Source of the DNA: Proteinivorax hydrogeniformans
GTDB taxonomy: Bacteria > Bacillota > Proteinivoracia > Proteinivoracales > Proteinivoracaceae
Length of the DNA stretch: 64,000 bases
NCBI RefSeq assembly: GCF_040515995.1
Contig: NZ_CP159485.1
Span: 310,001 to 374,000, forward strand
Direction of reading: 5' to 3'
Shown here: one piece after another, positions 1 through 8,041 of the stretch
Position numbering within the stretch: position 1 is the first letter of the stretch
Layout of the letters: the number at the start of each line of letters is the position of its first letter
Made by a program: the position numbers and the translations under genes
The notes under the pieces: model-generated
What the model was told of the DNA's origin: nothing
Databases searched by the model: none
Seen by the model: the letters and a program-made list of their open reading frames with translations, nothing else

Positions 1-117
1 ATTGAAAACGCCTTGAAACAACACAATGGAGTTAAGTCAAAAGTAGCAGAGTCTTTGAAGATTAGCACTACAACTTTATGGCGAAGGATGAGGGATTTAG
101 ATATTAAGGACAGTTAA
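1..117 (+). CDS. C-terminal end of a Fis-type (sigma-54 activator) regulator, partial
   Basis: The first 38 codons are open from the window edge and end in TAA. The peptide has the features of a Fis-type helix-turn-helix: an alternating ENALKQHNG helix, then KVAESLKIS, then TTLWRRM. This is the usual C-terminal DNA-binding tail of sigma-54-dependent enhancer-binding proteins such as PrpR and other AAA+ activators. The AAA+ and sensor domains lie outside the window. A sigma-54 promoter about 300 bp downstream fits the idea that this protein activates the catabolic operon that follows. The class is fairly sure; the inducer is unknown. Confidence 0.75.
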   Translation: MENALKQHNGVKSKVAESLKISTTTLWRRMRDLDIKDS

Positions 118-216
118 ACTTCAAATGTGAAAAACCATTGCAAAAGTGAAAAAATAGAATAATGCCTGCTTTTATTAAATTTTAAGAAATTTTAATAAAG
201 TAGTTCTTTCAGAGTT

Positions 217-257
217 GAAAAGGTTTTTGTACTTAGTGGTACAAAAACCTTTTTTTA
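217..257 (+). terminator. Rho-independent terminator of the regulator gene
   Basis: AAAAGGTTTTTGTAC and GTACAAAAACCTTTT form a 15-bp stem around a 6-nt loop, followed by a T-run. It lies 100 bp after the regulator stop codon. Between gene and terminator (150-180) is an AT-only inverted repeat of about 14 bp of unknown role. Confidence 0.85.
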
Positions 258-408
258 TCGCAGATAACCGTTCGTAAAACCCTCGCCTCAAAATAGAGAA
301 AAAAATCTACTTAGGCGGGAGATAACGGACGCTAATGTCCTGATTCACTCAACTAACAATCAGTGGGAGAAAGATAAAAACTCCCATTGAATGAAGTTTT
401 CGTTTTAT
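257..408 (+). ncRNA. Structured element, copy 1 (candidate cis-regulatory RNA or enhancer region)
   Basis: About 150 nt is closely matched at 5532-5686 upstream of the second catabolic operon. Pairings seen: AAAAC (276-280) with GTTTT (396-400) as a closing stem; CCTCGCCT (281-288) with AGGCGGGA (313-320); GGAC (327-330) with GTCC (337-340); and TCAGTGGGAG (360-369) with CTCCCATTGA (381-390). Between the copies the last stem changes only by G-C/G-U type exchanges, so pairing is kept. It matches no riboswitch class I can name. The sigma-54 promoter lies downstream of it here, so it could instead be the DNA enhancer region. Function unknown. Confidence 0.5.
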
Positions 409-421
409 ACTACTTTAAAAG

Positions 422-437
422 TGGCATAGAACTTGCA
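422..437 (+). promoter_or_regulatory. Sigma-54 (-24/-12) promoter for the first enamidase operon
   Basis: TGGCAT, 5 nt, TTGCA matches the RpoN consensus TGGCAC-N5-TTGCW, with GG and GC exactly 12 nt apart. The predicted transcript start is near 448, giving a leader of about 105 nt before the ATG at 554. The adjacent gene ends in a Fis-type DNA-binding domain typical of sigma-54 activators, which supports the call. Confidence 0.8.
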
Positions 438-553
438 CTAGGTAATTGCAAGTGCAAAATAGTACTAATAAAAATTTGGGAGGGATGTAGTTAAAAAGTT
501 AAAAGGTTTGAAAACACACAAAAATTCTAAAAAAAACAAGGAGGCTTAAAACT

Positions 554-1717
554 ATGTCAGCACTTGCAATTAAAAATATTGGACTGTTAATAACAGGTGA
601 TTTGGACGCACCATTATCAAAAGATAATACTATTATTGTGATTAACGGAAAAATTGAAGCTATAGGTGGACAAGAATTAATTTCGAAATATCAGTGCGAT
701 AAGGTAATAGACGCAAATGGCACAACAGTTGCACCTGGTTTTATTGACTCTCATACGCATCCCGTATTAGGTGACTTCACACCTAGGCAAAACACAGTAG
801 GATTTATTAATAGCTCTCTTCATGGAGGGGTCACCACCATGATTTCTGCTGGCGAACCACACACACCAGGCAGACCCAAGGATGTCTCAGGAGCTAAGGC
901 TTTGGCAATATTGGCTCATAAAAGCTCTCAAAATGTTAGACCAGGTGGAGTAAAGTTGCATGGTGGAGCAGTTATTTTGGAACAAGGCTTTACAGAAAGA
1001 GATTTTATAGACCTTAAAAAAGAAGGGGTTTGGTTAGTAGGTGAGGTTGGTTTAGGCACTGTAAAAGATCCTAGTGAAGCAGCACCCTTAATTGAAATGG
1101 CAAAAAAATACGGCATGAAGGTTATGATGCATACTGGTGGAACCTCAATTCCTGGTAGTAGTACTATTGGTTTTGAAGATGTTGTAACCGCTAAGCCTAC
1201 AGTAGTTTCTCATGTAAATGGCGGACCAACATCTATACCTATTGAAGATGTGAAAAAACTGATAGACGAGACAGATTTTATCCTAGAAATAGTTCACTGT
1301 GGAAATTCCAAAGTAATGAAAGAAGCAGTGGAGTATGCTGTTGAAAAAAATCAGTTGCATAGATTTATTATCGGTAACGATTCTCCATCAGGAACTGGGA
1401 TAATACCTCTTAGTATTTTAAGGGTAGTATCGTATTTGGCTTCAGTTTGTAATATTCCTGCTGAGAAGGCAGTTTGTATGGCAACTGGGAATACTGCAGA
1501 TGTTTATGAATTGAATGTTGGTAAAATTGAAAAGGGAAGAGAAGCAGATTTTGTTATAATGGATGCACCTATGGGGTCCGTTGGTTCAAATAGCATCGAG
1601 GCTTTAGCAGCAGGAGACTTATGTGGTATATCTAATGTAATTGTTGATGGCAAAATTATGTTTGAAAAAAGTAAAAACACACCACCAGCAGTAAGAAAAA
1701 GCAAAGTTATAAAATAA
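554..1717 (+). CDS. ena: Enamidase (amidohydrolase family), first copy
   Basis: Enamidase hydrolyses 1,4,5,6-tetrahydro-6-oxonicotinate, opening the ring to 2-formylglutarate and ammonia, in anaerobic nicotinate breakdown. The 387-residue protein has the amidohydrolase layout: a small N-terminal beta domain, the metal-binding motif DSHTHP (H67, H69) at the start of the TIM barrel, HTGGTS near 193, a later SHVNGG segment, and the NDSPSG loop near 275. The start follows AGGAGG with 9-10 nt spacing. It is the first gene behind a sigma-54 promoter. A close paralogue lies at 15415-16581. Family assignment is firm; whether both copies use the same substrate is not known. Confidence 0.88.
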   Translation: MSALAIKNIGLLITGDLDAPLSKDNTIIVINGKIEAIGGQELISKYQCDKVIDANGTTVAPGFIDSHTHPVLGDFTPRQNTVGFINSSLHGGVTTMISAGEPHTPGRPKDVSGAKALAILAHKSSQNVRPGGVKLHGGAVILEQGFTERDFIDLKKEGVWLVGEVGLGTVKDPSEAAPLIEMAKKYGMKVMMHTGGTSIPGSSTIGFEDVVTAKPTVVSHVNGGPTSIPIEDVKKLIDETDFILEIVHCGNSKVMKEAVEYAVEKNQLHRFIIGNDSPSGTGIIPLSILRVVSYLASVCNIPAEKAVCMATGNTADVYELNVGKIEKGREADFVIMDAPMGSVGSNSIEALAAGDLCGISNVIVDGKIMFEKSKNTPPAVRKSKVIK

Positions 1718-1746
1718 CGAAAACCCGAGTTTTTTGAGGAGATGTT

Positions 1747-3285
1747 ATGTATAATAAGACAAAAAATCTTGGTTACGTAGATGTGCTGATTTTAGGTGGA
1801 GGCATGGCTGCTATGCTTGCAGCGATTGAAGCAGATAGTAATGGTGTAGATGTATGTATGGTATCCAAAAAAAAAATCGGCAGATCAGGAGCTTCTGTTG
1901 TATCAAAGGCAGTTCATAGGTTTGCACCGCAAGAGAAACAGGATAAGCAAAGTTATAAACAAAATTTAATTAGTAGTGGTAGATATATAAATGACACTTC
2001 ATTAGTAGATGTTTTAGTTGAAAAAGGTGCTAAGAGTGTGGAGGAGTTAGCGCTCATTAACAAAAATTTAAACTTTAAATATAAAACCATAAAAGGTGAT
2101 AAATACAAAAATTTTGCTACCACCAAACCAAAGCAAGGAAAACATTTATGTCACCCCGTTTTAAAACATTTAATACGAAAAACAGGTGTAAGATTTCTAG
2201 AAGGTTATATGGCTGTGGACTTAATTAGTCATAAAAATAAAGTTTGTGGAGCAATTTTGGAGAAAGGTAACGAACTGTTCATTATTAGAGCTAAATCAGT
2301 GGTACTAGCAACAGGTGGTGGCGGTAAAATTTATTCAGAAACTAGTAATACGAATGATTTAACAGGAGATGGCTATGCAATAGCAAAAAGATCAAATGTT
2401 TCAATTAGAGATATGGAATTTGTTCAATTTTATCCATATAGGATATGTGAACCCAAAGAACATGACATATTTCCAGGGATATTTGAAAAAGGCGCAAAAT
2501 TATTAAACAAAAATGGTGAAAGGTTCATGAATAAATATCCTAAACGAGAGCTAGAAAACAGGGATATATTAGCAAAAGAAATGTTTAAACATGCAGAAAG
2601 TTATCTTGATTTGAGTGGTTGTGACTTAACCTATTTACAGGAAGAGTGTAATGACTTATATAATATTTTCATGAATAATAAAGGAAGAAAATATAAAATT
2701 AAGCCAGTTGCTCACTATTTTATGGGTGGTGTAATACAAAAACCAGATGGAAAGACGAGTATGAAAGGTTTGTTTAGTTGTGGAGAAGTGTCTGGAGGCA
2801 TCCATGGGGCAAATAGACTTGGAGGCAATGCGCTAACAGAATTAGCAGTATTCGGGCCAATTGTTGGTCAAAATGCTGCTCACTTTGCCATTAAAAATCA
2901 GATCCAATCGACAGATATTAGAAATATTTTTTTAAAACAAATACCTGATATAGGGAAATCACATTTGTTAAATTTCGAAAATAGATTAAGAAAAGTTATG
3001 TGGGAGAATGTAGGCATTGTAAGATCTATGACTTCTCTTAGCGAGGCAGAATCTGTTGTAAATGATTTACTCCTGGAGATTGAAACAATAAAACCCAATA
3101 ATCTGAAAAACTGGTTAGAACTATACAATATGATTGAAGTGTCAAAGCTTGTTATTAAGTCTTCAAAATATAGAAGAGAAAGTAGAGGATCATATTACAA
3201 TGAAGATTTTCCTTCAGAAAAAGATATTTGGTTAGGGCATATATCCTACAATAATAATGGAAATTTGAATTTTGTTAAAAATTGA
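1747..3285 (+). CDS. FAD-dependent oxidoreductase of the fumarate reductase/succinate dehydrogenase flavoprotein family
   Basis: 512 residues. The N-terminal dinucleotide-binding motif is LGGGMAAMLAA (about 16-26), followed by GRSGAS near 45, VLATGGGG near 186 and a C-terminal GANRLGGNALTE segment. The catalytic-type residues of fumarate reductase are recognisable (ENRDI arginine, the AHYFMGG histidine, GEVSGGIHGAN). There is no signal peptide, haem domain or membrane segment, so it is probably soluble. It sits 29 bp after enamidase and before a permease. The role is not established: it could reduce or oxidise a pathway intermediate, or act as a fumarate-reductase-like electron sink. It is not a known member of the E. 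barkeri pathway as I recall it. Confidence 0.7.
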   Translation: MYNKTKNLGYVDVLILGGGMAAMLAAIEADSNGVDVCMVSKKKIGRSGASVVSKAVHRFAPQEKQDKQSYKQNLISSGRYINDTSLVDVLVEKGAKSVEELALINKNLNFKYKTIKGDKYKNFATTKPKQGKHLCHPVLKHLIRKTGVRFLEGYMAVDLISHKNKVCGAILEKGNELFIIRAKSVVLATGGGGKIYSETSNTNDLTGDGYAIAKRSNVSIRDMEFVQFYPYRICEPKEHDIFPGIFEKGAKLLNKNGERFMNKYPKRELENRDILAKEMFKHAESYLDLSGCDLTYLQEECNDLYNIFMNNKGRKYKIKPVAHYFMGGVIQKPDGKTSMKGLFSCGEVSGGIHGANRLGGNALTELAVFGPIVGQNAAHFAIKNQIQSTDIRNIFLKQIPDIGKSHLLNFENRLRKVMWENVGIVRSMTSLSEAESVVNDLLLEIETIKPNNLKNWLELYNMIEVSKLVIKSSKYRRESRGSYYNEDFPSEKDIWLGHISYNNNGNLNFVKN

Positions 3286-3356
3286 TATCACTAAAGGAGG
3301 TGAGTTAGGAGAGCATATTTGCAATAATCTATAAATATTAAAGGAGGAACTTGACA

Positions 3357-4655
3357 ATGAATGAAAAACAAAATCAAAATCAACATGATGCATATGAACA
3401 TGCTTTTGAAAGGGTTCCAGATTCTAAGAGAAAAAGCTTACTAAGTTTAATCATTGTATTAGCAGGATATCCAATAGCTCTTTCTAATTTTGTTATTGGT
3501 GGGAATGTTGCTATTGGATTAAGCTTTTCGGAAGCTATGCTAGCCTTATTGGCGGGGAACCTTGTCTTGATATGCATAGTGGTAGCAACTGGTATATTTG
3601 CTTTTAGAACTGGATTATCAACAGCGTTCTTATCAAGAAGGGCTTTTGGTAAAAGTGGTTCAAGTATTTTCTCCATTCTATTAGCAATTTCAGCTGTTAC
3701 TTGGATATCCTTAAATGGGGATATTTTTGCAAGATTGATTGATACAACTTTTGGATGGTGGTTTTTGTCAATACCCGTAACTGCTGTAATTTGTATATTA
3801 TTATGGATGCAGTCGGCTATAAGAGGTTTTAAAGGTCTTCACTTTATAAGTGCACTGGGAGTTCCTGCAGCTTTAATAATGTCTGCTGCTGGTGTTATAG
3901 CTGTTGGAATTCATACCTCTGGTTTTGAAGGTATTACTGAATATGTTCCAGTAGAGCCAATAACTTTTACTGCAGGCAGTGCAGCAGTGGTTGGTGGATG
4001 GGTCTTTGGAGCAGTAATAACTCCAGACGTGTGTAGGTTTGCTAAGAAAGAGAGTCATGTTTTAATTGCAGGTGCTATAGCATTTGTTATTGGTTGTTTT
4101 GGCTTGCAATTTGCGGGAGCGTTAGTTGCAATATCAACCGGATATGGTGACTTTACTGCAGCAATGGCAGCTTTAGGCTTATCTTTAATAGCTTTTGTAG
4201 CAGCCATATTTTGTCTTTGGACAACTCAGGACAATAACATTTATGGTGCAAGCTTAGCTTTACAAAATATCATTAAAGAAACATCCTTCTATGGGAAAAT
4301 AACACATAAAAATATTGCAGTAGGAATATCTGGGCTAGCAGCGCTTTTTGCGGCACTAGGAATATATGACCATATTATCCCAATTATATCCAACCTCAGC
4401 GTTCTGATTACGCCTGTACCAGGATTGATAATAGCTGAAGAAGCGATAGTAAAAAGCCCTAATTCAGAAAAAGTTGTTAATTGGTTTGGTATAATAGCTT
4501 GGCTTGCAGGTGGAATAACAGGATTTATTGCTTTACAGGCAAACTTCTTTATCCCTCCAGTAATTGGTATGGGGACAAGTTTTGTTATCTATGTTGTACT
4601 AGGCAAACTAGTATGTAAGAATGTATCTACTGATAAGTCTGAAGTAAAAGCTTAA
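3357..4655 (+). CDS. NCS1-family permease (cytosine/purine permease type)
   Basis: 432 residues with about twelve hydrophobic segments and NCS1 features: the SFVIGGNVAIGLSF region after a short hydrophilic N-terminus, and TTQDNNIYGASLALQNI in the middle, typical of cytosine/hydantoin-type symporters. I chose ATG 3357 because AAGGAGG at 3341-3347 is 9 nt away; a TTG at 3351 is too close. In this operon it probably imports the ring substrate (nicotinate, 6-hydroxynicotinate or a related heterocycle) with a cation. The substrate is inferred from the neighbours only. A second perfect Shine-Dalgarno at 3293-3303 leads to no gene. Confidence 0.8.
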   Translation: MNEKQNQNQHDAYEHAFERVPDSKRKSLLSLIIVLAGYPIALSNFVIGGNVAIGLSFSEAMLALLAGNLVLICIVVATGIFAFRTGLSTAFLSRRAFGKSGSSIFSILLAISAVTWISLNGDIFARLIDTTFGWWFLSIPVTAVICILLWMQSAIRGFKGLHFISALGVPAALIMSAAGVIAVGIHTSGFEGITEYVPVEPITFTAGSAAVVGGWVFGAVITPDVCRFAKKESHVLIAGAIAFVIGCFGLQFAGALVAISTGYGDFTAAMAALGLSLIAFVAAIFCLWTTQDNNIYGASLALQNIIKETSFYGKITHKNIAVGISGLAALFAALGIYDHIIPIISNLSVLITPVPGLIIAEEAIVKSPNSEKVVNWFGIIAWLAGGITGFIALQANFFIPPVIGMGTSFVIYVVLGKLVCKNVSTDKSEVKA

Positions 4656-4683
4656 ATAAATTTAAGATAAAAGGAGAATTGAT

Positions 4684-5262
4684 ATGGATTTAAAGGTAAG
4701 AAAATATTATACACTCGTAGAGGAAATAAATAAAGACGGAGTTAAAGAAGTGTCAAAAGTTCAAAAAAGAGCTGTAGCTGCAGCAGTGATAGAAAATCCT
4801 TTTATAGATAAATTTCAAGAAGACCTTTCGTTGTTGTATGATTGGAGCGAAAAGTTAGCCCCCATATTAACCAAAAAAGCTAAAGATGCAGCAGGATTAA
4901 CTCATGTCGAAAGTTATGGTAAAGCGGCCATTGTTGGTGGTCGTGGAGAACTAGAACATGCAGCGGCATGCTTACATCCTAAGCTAGGCAAACCTTTTAG
5001 AAAGGCTATTGGAGGAGGTAAATCAATAATACCTTCAGCTAAAAAGATGGGGTTCCCTGGAACAGCAATTGATGTACCTATTCACTATAAGGATGCTGCT
5101 TATGTGAGAACTCATTTTGATGCCATTGAATTTAGAGTTCCGGATGCTCCCAGAGATAGCGAAATCGTATTGATACTTGCGATTACAGATTGCGGCAGAC
5201 CTCATCCTAGAATTGGTGGGTTAACAATAGAAGAAGCAAAAGGTGAGGATGGCTTACGATAA
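4684..5262 (+). CDS. AA_synth (amino acid synthesis) family protein, first copy
   Basis: 192 residues throughout one domain of the AA_synth/DUF1185 family, which is named for structure and not for a proven reaction. Seen: the opening VRKYYTLVEE, the conserved GKAAIVGGRGELEHAAACLH block, the KPFRKAIGGGKSIIPSAKKMG block, the HYKDAAYVRTHFDA block and a C-terminal ITDCGRPHPRIGGLT. A paralogue at 18965-19546 also shares an operon with an enamidase. It is the last gene of the operon and is followed by a terminator. The paired duplication suggests a job next to enamidase, for example on the ring-opened or enamine product; this is inference. Confidence 0.75.
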   Translation: MDLKVRKYYTLVEEINKDGVKEVSKVQKRAVAAAVIENPFIDKFQEDLSLLYDWSEKLAPILTKKAKDAAGLTHVESYGKAAIVGGRGELEHAAACLHPKLGKPFRKAIGGGKSIIPSAKKMGFPGTAIDVPIHYKDAAYVRTHFDAIEFRVPDAPRDSEIVLILAITDCGRPHPRIGGLTIEEAKGEDGLR

Positions 5263-5319
5263 AGGATATTTTTGATGCAACCTGTTTAACAAATCAGGTA
5301 ATGATTAGCTGAAGCTATT

Positions 5320-5363
5320 AAACGATAAAGCCATAAAAATGAATATTGGCTTTATCGTTTATT
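5320..5363 (+). terminator. Terminator of the first enamidase operon
   Basis: AAACGATAAAGCC and GGCTTTATCGTTT form a 13-bp perfect stem around a 15-nt AT-rich loop, about 60 bp after the AA_synth stop. The T-run is short. The following 5364-5530 is very AT-rich, with possible promoter-like hexamers but nothing decisive. Confidence 0.7.
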
Positions 5364-5531
5364 TCAAAATATAAAAATATATCCGTATATTTACTTAAAA
5401 ATTAAAAGGCTTAAGGTTTTAAATCCAATCTTTAAAGTTTTAAAGTACTACTTCTTTCAATCGCTTTTAATTAATTCTTTAACTATAAATCTAAATTTAA
5501 TATATATTAAGGAAATTTAATTAGAATATTT

Positions 5532-5686
5532 ATCACAGATAGCTGTCTGTAAAACTCCCGCCTCAAAATAGAGAAAAAAATAAATCTATTTAGGCGGGAG
5601 ATAACGGACGCTAATGTCCTGATTCACTTAACTAAAAATCAGTGGGAGAAGGATAAAACTTCCGCTGATTTAAGTTTTCGCTTTAT
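5532..5686 (+). ncRNA. Structured element, copy 2 (candidate leader RNA of the main catabolic operon)
   Basis: Near-copy of 257-408. Stems: AAAAC (5551-5555) with GTTTT (5674-5678); CTCCCGCCT (5555-5563) with AGGCGGGAG (5592-5600), fully paired here; GGAC (5606-5609) with GTCC (5616-5619); ATCAGTGGGAG (5638-5648) with CTTCCGCTGAT (5659-5669). The core from the GGCGGGAG arm through the GGAC hairpin to TGATTCAC is identical in both copies. It lies 40 bp before the 2-(hydroxymethyl)glutarate dehydrogenase start, where a riboswitch-like leader would sit. No terminator is evident between it and the gene, so if it is an RNA switch it may act on translation. Not matched to a known class. Confidence 0.5.
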
Positions 5687-5727
5687 TGCTTGAGCGTAAA
5701 ATAGTTTTATAATATGGAGGGAATAAC

Positions 5728-6627
5728 ATGAGATTAGGATTTATAGGACTTGGAGTAATGGGAAAAGGAATGGCTGCGAATCTTATGAAAAATGATTACA
5801 AACTGACGGTTTTTGATATAAACCAAACCGTTTTGGAAGAATTTAAAGGCTTAGGAGCTGAAATAGCCGAGTCTCCTAAACAGTTGGCTGAAAAAGCGGA
5901 TGTTATTATGACATCTCTTCCAAACTCGAAAATTGTACAAATGACGTTGTTAGGGGAAAATGGTGTTTTAGCAGGTGCAAAACCTAATAGTATAATAGTT
6001 GATTTTAGTAGTATAACCCCTAAAACAATAAAAGATATAGCAAAGCAAGCAGCGAAAAAGCAAGTAGAAGTGATGGATGCTCCGGTTAGTGGTGGGCAAG
6101 CAGGAGCTTTAAAAGGTGCTCTTACTATTATGGTTGGAGGAAAAGAGGAAGCCTTAGAGAAGGTTATGCCTCTTTTACAATGTATGGGTAAATCCATAAA
6201 ACATGTAGGAGATGTGGGAGCTGGCGACACTGTTAAATTAGTTAATAATTTGTTGTTAGGTGTCAACATGGTGGCTGCATCAGAAGCATTGGCTTTAGGT
6301 GTAAAAGCTGGTTTAGATGCAGATGTATTGTATGATGTAATATCTCAAAGCTCTGGAAACTCATATGCTCTTGAGGCAAAATATAAAAAGTTTATCGCTA
6401 AGGGTAATTTTGAGCCAGGATTTATGATTGATTTACAGCATAAAGATTTACAGCTGGCAATTGATACTGCTAAGGATTTAGAGTTGCCGCTACTTGTAGG
6501 AAACCTAACACAGCAATTATATGAAGTTGCTAAAGCTGAGGGTAACGGTCAAAAAGATATTTCAGCAATAGTAAAAACCTATGAAAAATGGGCGGAAGTG
6601 CAAGTTAGGGAAGGTGAGAATAAATAA
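5728..6627 (+). CDS. hgd: 2-(hydroxymethyl)glutarate dehydrogenase
   Basis: 299 residues, the usual length for beta-hydroxyacid dehydrogenases. The N-terminal Rossmann motif GFIGLGVMGKGMAANL (4-19) is present. The substrate-binding signature is DAPVSGGQAGALKGAL near 122, and the catalytic lysine region is VKLVNN near 170. In nicotinate fermentation this NAD-dependent enzyme reduces 2-formylglutarate to 2-(hydroxymethyl)glutarate. The context (next gene an Fe-S dehydratase, then the rest of the pathway) points to Hgd and not to 3-hydroxyisobutyrate or tartronate-semialdehyde dehydrogenase. It overlaps the next gene by one base (TAATG), so the two are translationally coupled. Confidence 0.88.
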   Translation: MRLGFIGLGVMGKGMAANLMKNDYKLTVFDINQTVLEEFKGLGAEIAESPKQLAEKADVIMTSLPNSKIVQMTLLGENGVLAGAKPNSIIVDFSSITPKTIKDIAKQAAKKQVEVMDAPVSGGQAGALKGALTIMVGGKEEALEKVMPLLQCMGKSIKHVGDVGAGDTVKLVNNLLLGVNMVAASEALALGVKAGLDADVLYDVISQSSGNSYALEAKYKKFIAKGNFEPGFMIDLQHKDLQLAIDTAKDLELPLLVGNLTQQLYEVAKAEGNGQKDISAIVKTYEKWAEVQVREGENK

Positions 6628-8030
6628 TGGACCTTAAAAAAAGCATAGCTTCAAAAACACCTTTGACACTTGGAGAGACATTAGAAATAGCGGAAAAAGA
6701 TAAGGTGAAAGTAGTAGATGTGATTTTAGCAGAAGCTCAAAATGAAACAAATAAAACGAAGGAAGAAGTTTTAACTGAATCATATAATCAGTTTGCTCAC
6801 AATTTAAAGGCAATTGACATTGGTTTAGATACAGGACAGAGTTTGCTTTTAGGCAGCACAGGAGCTCAACTAAACAATGAAGAAAACACATTATTTGAAG
6901 ATGAATTCGTCAATAAGATTTTAAAATATACACTGGCTGCTCAAGTGGGAAATCATGAAATAGGTTTAAACCCTTGTGCTGGTACAGGCGACTCTTGTCC
7001 TTATACTGGTTTCATCAAAGCTATGCAGGATACTGGATATAGTAAAAATGAAGTGAGAGAAACAACAGCCTTGATTCTAAAGATAGGTTCAATGTTTAGA
7101 GTTGGCAAAATAACTACAGGATGTAACATGGAAGGTTTTGGAGCTGGAGCTGCAGCTATAGCAGCTGCAGCAGTACACATAAATGGTGGAAGTCCAAAAG
7201 ATATGGAAAGAGCCATGGTACTATCCATATCTCCAACCATTGCAGTTCCTTGTACTCCAAGAGTAATGGTTCCTGGCCTTTGTGCTACCCATATAGGTGG
7301 AGCAATTTTGATTGGAGTACTATCGGCACAGTTAGCTATCAAAACAGATATTGAAGTAAATGTGCCAATAGATGTTATGTTAGCAATGGCGACAGAAGCG
7401 CATCCTATTTCAGCTAAACATATTGTGCCGACGGTAAATGATTTTATGAGACCATTTTTCAAAACAAAGCAAGAAGTAGAAAAACTTATAGACCAGCCCA
7501 TTAAAGAGCAAGAAAAACTAGATATCCAGGAAACATTGGAAACGTCTAAGCAAGTGGCCAAAAAACTTGCTAAAGGAGCAAAGCCAATCTATGAAACGTT
7601 AGGAGAAGCGGTAGTAGGAGGTAGTTCTCAAGCGGTTGGCTCACCTACAAATACTGGTAGAATCGCCCATCATTTATCTAAAGGGCAAATAAAGAAAGTC
7701 AAAATAGAGTTATACGGGGAGTTATTTGACCGTAGGGGGATTAACATTCCCGGAACCTTAATGGGAGCTGTTTTTGGTGCCTCAACAAATGATTATAAAA
7801 TGTATAGGCAAGTAATGGAGTCAATTGAGCGTACAGGAATTGAAGTAGATATAGTTAAAGCTAAAGAACATCAGGTACAAAAAGTAACTATTGAAACAAG
7901 CGAAGGGACTTATGCTGTTGATGCGTTAAATAGAGGTGGAGGTCGTCTAGTTTTAAGAGATGCAACGCCTTCTATAGAACAGGCGAGAAAGGTAGCTCAA
8001 GAACTTTCAATAGTAGTAGTGGAGGAGTAG
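6627..8030 (+). CDS. hmd: 2-(Hydroxymethyl)glutarate dehydratase, [4Fe-4S] serine-dehydratase-like
   Basis: 467 residues. The N-terminal ~290 residues match the alpha domain of anaerobic L-serine dehydratases, with cysteines in NPCAGTGDSCPYTG, TTGCNMEG and VPCTPRVMVPGLC available for an Fe-S cluster. The C-terminal ~150 residues (AVGSPTNTGRIAHHL, then a YGELFDRRG stretch) resemble the beta domain, so the order is alpha then beta, opposite to single-chain serine dehydratases. Predicted reaction: dehydration of 2-(hydroxymethyl)glutarate to 2-methyleneglutarate in the cytoplasm. The operon order, between Hgd and the later steps, supports this. A plain L-serine dehydratase is the alternative but less likely. 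Confidence 0.8.
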   Translation: MDLKKSIASKTPLTLGETLEIAEKDKVKVVDVILAEAQNETNKTKEEVLTESYNQFAHNLKAIDIGLDTGQSLLLGSTGAQLNNEENTLFEDEFVNKILKYTLAAQVGNHEIGLNPCAGTGDSCPYTGFIKAMQDTGYSKNEVRETTALILKIGSMFRVGKITTGCNMEGFGAGAAAIAAAAVHINGGSPKDMERAMVLSISPTIAVPCTPRVMVPGLCATHIGGAILIGVLSAQLAIKTDIEVNVPIDVMLAMATEAHPISAKHIVPTVNDFMRPFFKTKQEVEKLIDQPIKEQEKLDIQETLETSKQVAKKLAKGAKPIYETLGEAVVGGSSQAVGSPTNTGRIAHHLSKGQIKKVKIELYGELFDRRGINIPGTLMGAVFGASTNDYKMYRQVMESIERTGIEVDIVKAKEHQVQKVTIETSEGTYAVDALNRGGGRLVLRDATPSIEQARKVAQELSIVVVEE

Positions 8031-8041
8031 GGGGTGCAACC

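Noticed and set aside
1880-1910. SGAS in the FrdA-like flavoprotein as a flavinylation site for the ApbE-like protein
   Set aside because: The position fits the FAD-binding glycine loop of this family (GRSGAS), and the gene is 16 kb from the UPF0280 gene in another operon. No support for covalent flavin.
5686-5713. TTGCTT and TATAAT with 16-bp spacing before hgd, as a sigma-A promoter
   Set aside because: The transcript would start at about 5720, after the Shine-Dalgarno and only a few bases before the ATG. A leaderless start with such a good ribosome site is unlikely, so I treat it as chance in AT-rich DNA.
7001-7561. Long antisense ORF (186 codons) within the dehydratase gene
   Set aside because: A shadow of the real gene's codon pattern; no ribosome site, and the sense frame carries all conserved motifs.
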